The notes under the pieces are model-generated. The model made no database searches and was not told the DNA's origin. It saw nothing but the letters and a program-made list of their open reading frames with translations. Shown here piece by piece: positions 12,301-22,900 of a DNA stretch of 34,738 bases. Source of the DNA: Phallusia fumigata (Eukaryota; Chordata; Ascidiacea; Phlebobranchia; Ascidiidae); NCBI GenBank assembly GCA_008931825.1, contig QXVZ01033150.1:1-34738 (forward strand). The letters run 5' to 3'. Each line of letters opens with the position of its first letter. Position 1 is the first letter of the stretch. Made by a program: the position numbers and the translations under genes.

Positions 12301-15083
12301 TAAGGTCTCATCAGTGCAGCTGACAGGACATCGGCCGTTTGGGCTAGTTTAGCCAGATTACAGCACTCCAGTGTGTTGAAAGTAACAGGCCGTCGAGACA
12401 GTGTACACTGTCTGCAGCTCACAAATCTTTGTATGCTCTGTTTATTATTGTGCTTTTTTTCAAGATTTTGAAGAAGCACCTAGCGTTACATTTATTGGTT
12501 GGTCGGATAACAAAACTGCTGATGTTCTGTGTGAGCACAAACACTGTATGTTGAAAAATGTGGTACACATGTCAGAAAACGAAATATTTATCTTTTTCTC
12601 TGGTTTTAATACTTACCTTAAAGGACTAATGCTTGAAACCAGTGCCAAAACAGTCGAAGCACAAACAGTGGGGGATGGGGCCATTACTACCAGGGGTTCA
12701 CCGAGCAGCACCAGCTCCCATAGCAGATGTATATGGGGCAGAACTCCTTGTAAACTCTCAAACAGATCGATGCGATTAATTGAAGATAAGGAAAACGGTG
12801 CCAGAGCTGCAACCTGAATGGTAATAAAAAACATAATAGGAAACATTCATAAAAATATTTTTGTGCATATTTTACACAATTTAAAAAAAAATCTACAAGA
12901 ATACTGCCAGTACATTCAAGTAATTCGGAAAGCCGCATGAGATTTAAAACAGGCTTTTACCTCCATGCAGCTTAATGTACCAGGTTATAAATCAACATAA
13001 AATGGAAACATCACAATAGCGACCCTGTACCGTAAAACTGCCATTCTATTGTACACCAAAATTACACAACACAATAAAAGATGCACAGCAAATAAATGCA
13101 ACTGACATTATTTGAAGCTTCCATCAACTTTCTTCCTGGTTTATCTTGTTTTGTTGGGATTCTGACATGCAGTATCATTCCCATCAGGGGAAGAGTCAAA
13201 GGTTTGCCAGGAACTGGACTTGGCCATTGATCAATATCATGACAAGCTGCAAATAACAAAGAGGTAAACAAATGATTACTGGGAGCCTTTTTTGAGTTGA
13301 AAACCCGAAACACTGTGGTCATTTAAATATTATTTTTCAAAGTAGTTTTTTTTCGTTGCGTGAATGGATAAAATGTTAGGACCCCATGAAACACCAAAGT
13401 CTAAATGCGCTTTCTTGGTCAACTACAAATACTCCTAGCAATACTGGGACATAACAAATACTGTAAGTACGGGATGATTTGAACTTAGATAACAAGCTAT
13501 CTAAGGGCTGACACTTTGTAAACTAGAATGCACAGGCCTAACTGAGCCGCAAAATTTTTTTTTAACTTTGCTTGCTGCACTCCACATATTATAATGTCAC
13601 AACACTGCCACAGCAAAAAATCAACCAATTACAAAAAAATGTGTACACTATTTTCTAGAGTTGGCAAGCCTCAATTCACAGCACTTTTTTTAACCGGTCA
13701 AATATGTTTTTAACTTTTGAAAGCAAATACTGTCAATTTTCCTAAGCTTGCTTTGTGATTTGAGTTTGAAAGAACTTTTTTGTAAGGCGTCAAACACTTT
13801 TTTGTACTCTCCAAATGGTAGAGTATTGTTTTGTAATACACCAATTAAGTGTTTATAAGGGCAACTATTTAAACAGGACTTTGAATATGACATATTGACA
13901 TTTGACCAGTCAATTGACCAGATATATTTTGACCAGTCCAATACCCATCCTCACTATTTTCTACCTGCTTCCAAACATGGTTCGCCATTGTCAAAATATT
14001 CTGGTGCAATGATATCTGCAATGTCTTTGAAGAAGTTGAAATATGGCAGAGAGCTAAGAAGAACCACTGACTTCTGGAAATATCCCCTTTTCAAAGTCTT
14101 ATCCCTGACTTGGCGAAAATACACATAACCATAGTAATGTGTATCGTCTTTCTGCAATGAAAATCAAGTTGATTATTTATTGACACAGGTTTGTGTATTC
14201 AAACATTACAGATGTTTCATTCACAAAACGAATGTTACTATGCAGGTATTGTTATGTGATCATAATCATTCTAGTTCATAATATGAAAACAAATTACATG
14301 CTTTTGTTTCATTTTGCCAGCTTGAGTAAAAGTCAGCTAATATTAATTATTACTAATAAATTTAGGCATGTTTACCAATAACGTCACTGGACAGTCTTTT
14401 GAACAAAGGTAGTCAGATTCTGTTGATCTTCCTCTTGAAAACTTTCCCTTTCTTATGCGAAAGCAATACTGGGTGTCCCCCATACATCCCGAGTTCGAGT
14501 CAGGGAACGCCAGGTAGCAAATGTTGCTTCTTTCTGATTCACTCAATTCAATGTGACTTGGGTAGATAAACTGTAGGACATGATACAAGATGTTACACGG
14601 AACAAAATAGCAAATGCAGCATTGCGAACACAACATTTTCGGAGGATAGGTAAACGAAAAAAGCAGTGTTTCATTGCATTTATACCACAAAACAAATACA
14701 CACTCGTCATAAAGAATATTTTACAGGTTCTTGCAAAAAATTGCAAAACAACGTTTTACCTCCAATGCTTGGCCCAATTCCAGGTCAAAAGTAACAACGC
14801 AGACACAGTGCATCCATTCTGAAAACTGATCCCACGGTAAAACCGACAAAATGTCTTTGGGTTCTCTATCCGCACCGGTTTCCATGTTGTTTGAGGAAGC
14901 CTGCATACTTCCTATCCCNCAGTGCATCCATTCTGAAAACTGATCCCACGGTAAAACCGACAAAATGTCTTTGGGTTCTCTATCCGCACCGGTTTCCATG
15001 TTGTTTGAGGAAGCCTGCATACTTCCTATCCCAGCCACACAAACTTCCAAAACTTTAGCCTTCGTAAACAAATGAAACAACAT
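9396..15083 (-). CDS. DENND6: DENND6-type DENN-domain guanine nucleotide exchange factor (C-terminal exon not found)
   Basis: Nine coding exons on the minus strand, in coding order: 15083-14760, 14570-14376, 14151-13965, 13246-13107, 12813-12617, 12151-12074, 11628-11382, 10920-10777, 9608-9396. Phases agree at every junction. The protein closely follows human DENND6[162 protein letters not shown]. By family knowledge DENND6 activates Rab14 in endocytic recycling. After removal of the duplicated 113 bp in exon 1, about 537 codons remain. Human DENND6A is ~608 residues, so ~70 C-terminal residues are missing. Start choice: ATG at 15083 follows an in-frame stop; ATG at 15020 is also possible. 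The exon 4 donor (GTCAGT, plus positions 13101-13106) is non-standard but fits phase and alignment length. Confidence 0.94.
9609..10776 (-). other. DENND6 intron 8 with palindromic repeat material
   Basis: This 1.17 kb intron contains repeated gcatacccg blocks (about 9727-9772 and 10311), a perfect short palindrome TTACAACG-gag-CGTTGTAA near 9990, and a longer hairpin at 10042-10128. I see no coding exon. Confidence 0.6.
10042..10128. repeat. Inverted repeat hairpin, ~37-bp arms
   Basis: The left arm from 10042 (aggaaatacgggtcgtcg, then aaaattctccactg) pairs with 10092-10128, whose reverse complement is aggaaatacaggccgtcg, then aaaattccctactg. The loop is only about 13 bases. This is a foldback or MITE core inside a DENND6 intron. 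Confidence 0.65.
11645..12060. repeat. Diverged tandem copies around the N at 11833 in a DENND6 intron
   Basis: 11645-11832 and 11834-12060 both begin aaaatgttgatgtgcaaaaaag and run in parallel to a common end (caatacaaatctttc..aatacaac). They have scattered substitutions, and the second copy has an extra ~40 bp segment. The divergence suggests two haplotypes placed side by side rather than a simple unmerged overlap. Confidence 0.65.
12262..12427. mobile_element. 166-bp element with 36-bp terminal inverted repeats (MITE or foldback)
   Basis: The left arm 12262-12297 starts gatttgtgagctgcagacag. The reverse complement of the right arm 12392-12427 is identical at 34 of 36 positions. The 94-bp centre has no open frame of note. 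It lies inside the DENND6 intron between plus-strand positions 12151 and 12617. I see no clear target-site duplication. Confidence 0.75.
14806..15032. repeat. 113-bp identical duplication around a single N within DENND6 coding exon 1
   Basis: 14806-14918 and 14920-15032 are identical by eye and flank the N at 14919. Copy plus N is 114 bases, so the frame stays open and a naive translation repeats 37 residues (GIGSMQASS through SEWMH). Homologues have one copy. It should be treated as a join artefact unless reads show otherwise. Confidence 0.85.
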
Positions 15084-15832
15084 AAACAACCTTCACAGTT
15101 TACTGCGGTTGTTTTGCACCACTCATTCTGAAAATTGTCAGGTACTATACCTAATTAGGTAATATTTTCCTGTGCCAGATACATGTTGTGTATGTAAAAA
15201 CAGGAACACACGCAAAAAAATTTACAACAATAAAAAACACATAGGAGTAAAAAATAATTGTTTGACTTAAATGATTCAATTAAGGGAACCGAAACCCATT
15301 TTTAACAGACCATTTTATTTCACACATACTTTAAAATTGTACCTAAATCAAAGAAAGACTCCCAGTGCCTTTGTTAATAAAATGCCGAATAAATCACACA
15401 AATTGCAAGTTTACGTGCTTTGTGCAATAATAAAAAATGAAGAGCAAATTGGTAAAAACAATAGCCAACTATATATGGCAGAAGAAATAATTTTCGTGCT
15501 ATTTTGGTGCAAGTGTTGTGTTAGTTTTTATGCGAATGAAAAGATACGCACTGGTAGACACATAACTGTCCAAGCGTTAAAAGCTTTGCACGCTTGCTGT
15601 TGTCGAGAGGTAACGATTCGGGATGTGGTCGAAATCGACTTAATAATTTATGTCCAGAACAATATGGTTATGTTTTAATTGACCGATTTAAAGATAACTT
15701 TCATTACGAGTTTGTGTGGTTGTTATAGATTTGTGTCTCCAAACTGTAGTAAATGCTTCGTTTAACTTTGTTAACCATAATCGTTAATCGCAGGTTGCAT
15801 TGCAGTACAAAAAGAAAAACTGGACTATTTCA
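15084..15832. promoter_or_regulatory. Divergent intergenic region between DENND6 and THUMPD1
   Basis: This 749 bp must hold the 5' ends of both genes. An open frame of 135 codons at 15271-15678 has low-complexity, intron-like composition and no recognisable family, so I do not call it a gene. Two AG acceptor-like sites (cgcag at 15793, ttgcag at 15805) lie 28-40 bases before the THUMPD1 ATG. They could be cis- or trans-splice acceptors. No clear TATA box is assigned. Confidence 0.5.
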
Positions 15833-16753
15833 ATGGGTAAAAAGAGAAAATTTTACCAGGGGTCAAAGCATGATCAATATAAACGCTTTAAAGATGGTGA
15901 ATGTGGTAAAATCGCACCAGGTGTCTCTGGTATTATTGTAACCCATGACAGAGGAAGGGAAAGGCTGTGTCGCAGCGATGTTTTCAAAGTACTAAATTAT
16001 TTTGCGGATCTCTGGTATGGTCTGGAATGCAAAGAGAAGTCTGAAAATCAAAATGATGAATGTCAGAGTGATGATGATGACGAAAATGACATTGATTCTG
16101 CTTTAAACGATGAAATAAAAAATCTGAAAGATGCAAATTCTGTTGAAAAAACAAGCATGAGAAGATTTTGTTCTTTAAAAAGTGGTTGCAACAACATTAT
16201 ATTTATTAAAACGAAAGATTTAATACCAAACGATTTTGTCCAACGAATCATGGAAGCAATTCAAGAACAAAAAGATGTGGCGGATCTTCCATTCCCGAGA
16301 CATATTCTTAGAATGCATCCAGTTGCTACAAGCTGTAAGGCACACTTGATTGACATTAAAGCTGAAATCGAAACTTACATGCCTCTTGCCCTGGGGGATA
16401 TTTCGGAAAAGAATAAAGATGATTTCAAGAAAGAATATGCAATCTTGTATCGCGGAAGGAATAATGATCACCTTGGCATGCATATCGTAGTGGAGGCTGT
16501 TTGCAACAGTGCTAGTGTGGTAGTGCCTGAATGGAGTTTCAATTGTCGCACGGACAAAGTGGTACTTTTGATCGATGTCATTCAAACTGTGTGTATGATG
16601 TCAGTGGTGCAAAATTATGCTCATCATAAAAAGTTCAATTTAAGGGAACTGTGCAAACCACATGCTGAAAAAGCTATTTGCCAAAAACAAGAGAAATCGT
16701 CTGTTGACCCAAAAAGTTCGAATGACTTTCAGGAAAACACTGGAAAAGTATAA
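15833..16753 (+). CDS. THUMPD1: THUMP domain-containing protein 1 (tRNA acetylation adaptor, Tan1 family)
   Basis: Intronless 306-residue frame from ATG 15833 (MGKKRKFYQG) to TAA. It follows human THUMPD1 along its length: a basic N-terminus, PGVSGIIVTHDRGRERLCRSDVFKVLN near residues 29-55, an acidic run at about 80-88, MRRFCSLKSGCNNIIFIKT (109-127), then the THUMP fold with ILRMHPVATSCKAHL (158-172), YAILYRGRNN (202-211) and VVLLIDVIQTVCMMSVV (243-259). The C-terminus is a short polar tail, shorter than in human (~353 residues). By family knowledge it binds tRNA and directs NAT10/Kre33 to make N4-acetylcytidine in tRNA-Ser and tRNA-Leu. A longer reading from upstream is possible only with a non-ATG start. 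The next gene follows after 195 bp on the same strand. Confidence 0.95.
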   Translation: MGKKRKFYQGSKHDQYKRFKDGECGKIAPGVSGIIVTHDRGRERLCRSDVFKVLNYFADLWYGLECKEKSENQNDECQSDDDDENDIDSALNDEIKNLKDANSVEKTSMRRFCSLKSGCNNIIFIKTKDLIPNDFVQRIMEAIQEQKDVADLPFPRHILRMHPVATSCKAHLIDIKAEIETYMPLALGDISEKNKDDFKKEYAILYRGRNNDHLGMHIVVEAVCNSASVVVPEWSFNCRTDKVVLLIDVIQTVCMMSVVQNYAHHKKFNLRELCKPHAEKAICQKQEKSSVDPKSSNDFQENTGKV

Positions 16754-16948
16754 AATTTAGCAATAGTTTTATGTTAGAGCATGCAGATTTGGACCATTTC
16801 TTTTCAATTTTGGTTGTTTTATTATAAACAGCAATTAGGTTTTTTAAAGAATTTTTTGCACTGCTTATGCAAATGAAGTGCTAAACCCTTTTTTCAATGG
16901 TGGTTTTTATTCATTTTAGCCTATTTTCTTATTGAACTAATAAAAACC
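16754..16948 (+). promoter_or_regulatory. Short intercistronic gap THUMPD1-caspase with candidate trans-splice acceptor
   Basis: 195 bp lie between the THUMPD1 stop and the caspase ATG. A pyrimidine-rich stretch ends in tcattttag with AG at 16918-16919, 29 bases before the ATG. I see no AATAAA between the stop and this AG; the only one overlaps the bases just before the ATG. This fits polycistronic transcription with spliced-leader addition, as known in ascidians, but an ordinary 5' UTR intron acceptor is the alternative. Confidence 0.45.
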
Positions 16949-19900
16949 ATGGCAGAAAGTAGTGTAAACGTGGTAGATGGTCCTGGTGCTGGTGAAGTTT
17001 TAATGAGAGGCATTGCTGATGGAAACAAAAACAATAACAACCAGGAACAGGAAAACCAAGTTCATGTCGATGCACGTGGATTGAGTGGAGATTTTTTTAC
17101 AAAGCGGAAACCAACTCCATCGTGTATCAGCCATTATAACATGGATTTCCAGAATCGTGGATATGCTGTCATAGTGAACAATGAATCCTTTCATTGGTCA
17201 ACAGGTACAACATAGTTTTTAAAAATTCCCATATGGCGACCAATTTTACTTGTTTTTAATCTTTTGCAAGGTGGCAAAAACTCTTAAAAGACTTTTTATG
17301 GTTGTAACACAGTACATAGAATCTTATGCTATGAATCTGCTCTGTTTGTTTTATAAATCAAGAATTTGTGACTTTCAGGAATGAACAAGCGGGTTGGGAG
17401 AGATATTGATGCAAAGAACTTACATATGGTTTTTAAGAGACTTGGTTTTGAAGTGGATATGCACAAAGACATTAAGTGTATCACCCTGCATGAGGTATGG
17501 TGCAGTTTCTAACAAATGCAGAATCCTAATTATTTTTTCTATTTGTTGGAAAAATGTCTTGGCAAACAAATATTCTAAATTAACAAATTTACTATTTTAA
17601 ACTTCAGTTAATTGCAAAGTATGCAAAAGAGGACCACTCGAATTCGGATTGCTTTGTGTTTGCCATTTTGAGCCATGGTGATGATGGATGTATCTATGGA
17701 ACCGATGGCACGATCAGAATCAAACAACTTGTTGACAAATTTCGTGGCGATAAATGTCCTTCGTTAGCTGGCAAGCCCAAGATATTCATGTTCCAGGTAA
17801 AATACGCATGCAGGGATTGGTATTGTCTAAAACTTCAGTTCTTTTTTATGCTGATGTTATGTCCAAGGAATGGTAACAGACTAGACCAAAAATGGTCAGA
17901 CTGCAGGCTGGTGGACCATTTTTTGGCCCACAAGTTGTAATTTAGGCTTTTTAGTTTAATTATAATAATTTGGGTTAATAATTATGGAAATAAACAACAC
18001 AAAATATTTTAAATAGCCTTTGATTGTTCATTACAAGGCATTGTTATGTATAACTAGGGCTTTTAAATTTTATTTTATTTTCTCGTTTGCTAGCTAGGTA
18101 GTTAATTTTTGTGTCCCTTTCAAATATATGTTGGGCCATGGAATAAATTAAGAGTTTTTGATAGCTTCTAGTTGAAGTTGGACTACACTGCACAAGACGT
18201 CAACAAATTTTAATTGTCAATTGTAATTTATGTGCCTAAGTCAAAAGCAGCAATTTTTGAGCAAAAATGATGTATGATGCTCACAAGAAGTTGTGCTTTT
18301 TATTTTCCAGTTCAATGACCACACTCTTATAGTAATTCATTGTTGTGAAACCAACAATGTTCTGAGTTTAATGTCTTGTTTAGGCATGTAGAGGTATGGA
18401 GTACGAAATACCAGTTACACCAGCCAATGATGTTGTGGATGCTGCAGAAGGGCCTGAAGAAAATACACTTTGTATTGACAGTGGACCAGTACCAACTCTG
18501 CCATGTGGATCAGATTTTCTGTTCTGTTATTCCGTTGCCCAAGGTAATGTTGTTAAACTAACAATTTCTTGGTCCTGCATATTTGACAAATAAATTTTCC
18601 AAAATTCTTTAGTTCAAAATGTTTGGCACTGTAATAATTTAAGATTTCGAAGTAGACTGGCTGGTAAAAATCATAAACAATAAATATTTGCAAATTTTGT
18701 AACTCACTTCACATAAAAAATGGCCAATAATATAACTATGTCATATTGATTCTTTATTTCAGTACTATAGCCATTGCGGATCTTTTTTAAGCTGTATATT
18801 TACTGCTGCGTTGGGCAATGTTTAAGTTATCACTTAAGGATTGGAATTCATAATTCTATTTTAGCCGACCAATATTAGAAATGGAGTCATAATAATATGT
18901 GTGCTGCAAACTATCAGTGTCATTTTTGGTAAAAGTCATGAACAACAAAATTTTCATTTTTAAAATCATTTAACTTTAAAGCAATAAAGAGAGAAAATAA
19001 GAATAAGAACAGTTTTTGTGTTGATACCTAAACAAGAAGAACATAACAATAACAAAATTTTGTGTTGCTTGGCAGGATTTTACTCTTTTCGTGATACACT
19101 TTTTGGATCGTGGTATATTCAAGAATTCACAGATGTAATGGAATCGCTGGTTTTGGATGTCCCAGGTAAAAAAAGCTCTAATTTTTATAAAACTAGGTAG
19201 TGTAAGAACAGGTTGGAACAAAACTACTTCAAAATACTTAGTTTAGTATAGACAAATTGTGCATATACCCCATTCCCAAGATGTAAACTATTTTTTTGTA
19301 CATTGCTTTGTATTTTTGACACAACATATACATATTAAGAAAACATAGACCAATGCGTTTCACATTTTCCATTGCAATGCTGCCGGTGTCAAAATATGTT
19401 TGATTGCCTAAATACCAAAAACAGTTAATAGTTGTGCAGTGATGGTGCAATTTCATTGCCTCAGCAAAGGTCTCTTAAAAATGCCTCTAGGCCTAGCTCC
19501 TTTGTTGGTTGGTTTACGATCCAGTTTACTGCTGACATCCTGAAATCTCTTTATGATGGCGCAATCATCCGACGAAGGCCTTGTTTTCAAATTGCCGGTT
19601 TGATGTTTCTGGTTGCTTGTGTTTGCTCGCGATTTGCGTTGGAACTGGATCTGTTTACTCGCACTATGTTTCCGGGAACGCGGAAAATATTTACGGTACG
19701 TACGCCAAAACACACGCGTCACTACGGCCAAGTAAAATATAGGAAGAGCGTATTTAGAGAATATGTTGCAACGTTTTCGCGGAAATGAAGGACTGTGTTG
19801 TGTGTACATTCTGTTCAACAGTGGTCATAAAATTCTAATGCATATAGAATAAGTATTGCAAAACAACATTTAATGAAATGGCAAACATGTACCGATGGAT

Positions 19901-22900
19901 ATTACACAGCCGTTGACAACACGTTATTTTCGAACAATACATTTTGGTGAACGCGGTTATCAATACAGGTGAAATATAGGTGGTGAAATGTGCTCAGTCA
20001 GGTGTAAATTTCGAACGGAATTCTGACATTTACTGAAATTGCTTTTGCCTTAGACAAGCGTTGATGTAATTCATTTTTCATTTGTAGAAGGTTATGTCAC
20101 AGAACTAGATTTTTTTGCATATGTGTTGATTTTTGCCATTTCGGCTGTAAAACGTTTATTGTGTCGCAATGTTTCTTTTCTTGTGGTTAGAGAAGGGCAC
20201 AAATTACCTGCGCTTGTAATGAGTGCACAGCAATCTTGCGGTTTTGTTGACTTTTTTCTTTTTTGTTGACGAAACTTCGGGAAACGCATAACACGACTTT
20301 TGAAACTCTTCGTCAGCAAATGGTTAAACTGAATACATGTAAGCATGGATGCGTGTTTTTCAAATGCTTTAACTGCGCCGAGGCATTATCACCGTGGTAT
20401 GGCGTTATTTTTATTTTTGGAGGGGAATTTCCAAGCATCGTAAACGACAAAACCAACAGAACAAATGTTATTTCCACCCTGTGTCGTAAATGCCACAGTT
20501 TTCTGGTCTGAAACTCTCGCCCTAGCAACGAGCCTCTCGGTTTGTTTGCCCTAGCAACGAGCCTCTCGCGTTATTGACAGGTGTTAACGGATCTTGGCAC
20601 AACAATTGAATATTCACTTCACGTCTTCTTTCAAACCGAAATGTTTTTAATTTTAATCTTTCGGAGACGTCAGTGTGACAGAACTCGCCTATTTGGAAAG
20701 AAAGCATTTGTTTAATGCTGTGGTGCCCAAACTTTTCTGTTTTGCGGCACCCTTTGGCTGAGACTTATGAATCACGGCACCCATAACAGCTTACATGGCA
20801 ATTACAAAAACAACAATTTCAAGTCATCGTCTGTCATTTTGCATTTTGTTGTTAGGGTATACATCAACCAAGTCTATGTTGCCTGCATTATTCATTGCAT
20901 ACATGGTAATACTTAACCCAATGTTTTCAAATCGGGGTGTTGCGACCCACTGGGTGCACAGTTCGCAGGCCTCGGGCGTGCAGCGAGCAATTTACTGGAA
21001 TTGTTTTTCCAATAAATTAAGTATAACCAGGTATGACGGTTAACGATGCTCGCAAAATGAACAGACTTGATTGAGTCTATTCTATACCCCATCATTATGG
21101 GTCCCCTTCCACGAAGGGGGGGGGGGGGGGTTTTACTCTGTTTTTTTTCTTTTTTTCTTTTTTTCTGTCTGGGGGGGGGGTGTTCCCACGTTTTAGTCAT
21201 GAAGGAGTCGTCCAAATTTCTTCAAATTTTCACACATGATAGATGTATATCTGAAGTTGTGCACTGTCAACTTTTTACCCCAATTCATCCATTGGTTCAC
21301 CCACAGGCCCCAAAAATGTAAAATTTTTGAAACGGTAATATTTAGCAAAGTAAGTTACCTAGAGGTTTTCTATTTTGATAGCTGGTACAGTGCAATGTAT
21401 TGTAATGTATTTTGTGACTTTTGTTTCGATTTACCCTTTTTTTGCCTTTTTAACCCCCAAAATTCCGTTTTTTCTTACTCGAGTTTGTTCCCACGTTTTG
21501 GTCAAGAAAGAGTCGTTCAAATTTCTTTGTATTTTCACACGTGATAGATGTGTATCTGAAGTTGTGCACTGTCAANCACGTTCTAAAAACATCACTACTA
21601 TTCTGAAATTGCATGTGTGTGGGGACCCATATGTTTATGCTAGCAGAAACAATCATGTTATAAAATGCCAAGGGAATAAGGGACCCAATGTAATGTAGAT
21701 ATTGAAAATATATCCAATGTAATAAAGAAAATGGTATATGTGGAGAACATCATTTTGAGGTGGTAGTGTATGTGGAATGAAAATATGGAGAACGCCACCT
21801 CTCTAGTTAAAATACAAAAAGACAAATTAGTTTTTTTTACGTACCCGCTATGGGTCCCGCGAAACGAAAAGTTTGAGAACCACTTCACCTCATAGAAAAA
21901 CAATTTTAGTAAATTGGGCACGGGCCATGCAAACTGCACCCCGATTGGTGAACACTGGTTTAATGATTCGGCATCTCCTCTTAAGGCTTCGTTTGAACTT
22001 TTGCTCACAACTATACGATGTTGAGCAGATTTTTCGAGCACCGAGCGTCAAGAATCTTGATGCTCGGTATAGAGTGCTCGGGTCATGACTGGAGTTGAAC
22101 CGTCCCAAATGCAGAGGAACGGGTCGCCAAGCGACATGGCACGGCCGGCTGGTCGAAACCGAGCGTTTTATGTCTCAAATCTGTGTTTTTGCATTAGCGT
22201 GACATGATAGGTTAGCGTTTTTAAACCACTGGGCCACAGAGCAAATTGCAAATGGACCACAGAGCTAGATTAAAATGTTAGGTTCCCAATTATTGTTCCC
22301 AAGAATTAAGAAACAGGTTATTTGCGTTCTACAGCGAGTTTTCCACAATTGCATATTAAAAAATTTCTATACTTGAAGTTGAAACAATGCGTGTTTGTGT
22401 CACAAAAGTTTGAAATGATGAAAGTATGTCATAATGATGAAACAGTGGGCGACGAGATTTTCACGAAACGTTATTTGGTCTGCGTGAGAAAAAAGGTTCG
22501 GAAACGCCGGCTTAAATCATCTAATGTTTTGTCATACATGTGGTAAAAAAACTACCGGTGATATTTGCACCAAGTTGCTAAAGCGAAAAAGTATGTGATT
22601 TACGGTTCCAAAATGTTTTTTCGACAAAAACCTGAAAAAATGCGAACGTTTGGCCAGCAGGAATGACGTCACGTCTCCTATATTTTATGTGACGTCACAG
22701 TATGTAAATTTACCGTGTTTTTACGCATTATAAGGTCAATGGTTAGCATTAAACAGTAACACCCCTCTTGCTTCGTAGACGCCAAGCGAGAGGCGGTCGA
22801 CTTCTGTGACGTCATGACGGCGGTGAACCGGAAAGTTGCGTCGCGTCACGTGACAAAGACGAGTTCTAGCAACGCGCGTGGCAAAAAACAAATGCCTTGT

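Larger units (their letters stand above)
20718..21885. mobile_element. Possible hAT-like element bounded by inverted TIR-like ends
   Basis: The left end ctgtggtgcccaaactttt..tgcggcaccc at 20718-20752 resembles the minus-strand reading of 21848-21885 (agtggttctcaaactttt..cgcgggaccc). About 70% of positions agree by eye. The inside carries a dispersed-repeat copy rather than a transposase, so the ends may belong to separate remnants. Confidence 0.35.
19166..22778 (+). other. Long caspase intron before the first alternative last exon
   Basis: 3.6 kb with no further caspase exon seen. It contains a 29-bp-period tandem repeat (20519-20568), hAT-like ends in opposite orientation (20718-20752 and 21848-21885), a copy of the dispersed repeat (21094-21806) with the single N at 21576, and a repeat shared with 25482-25560 (21990-22075). 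The frames at 19432-19818 are not recognisable as any family. Confidence 0.6.

Noticed and set aside
15271-15678. 135-codon open frame upstream of THUMPD1
   Set aside because: It sits in the divergent intergenic region, has Lys/Asn/Ile-rich low-complexity text and matches no family I know. Length alone is not enough in AT-rich DNA.
22660-22820. Cluster of TGACGTCA (CRE-like) palindromes
   Set aside because: TGACGTCA also recurs elsewhere in the window (10262, 27219, 31555) and one copy is within coding exon A, so it does not single out a regulatory element here.
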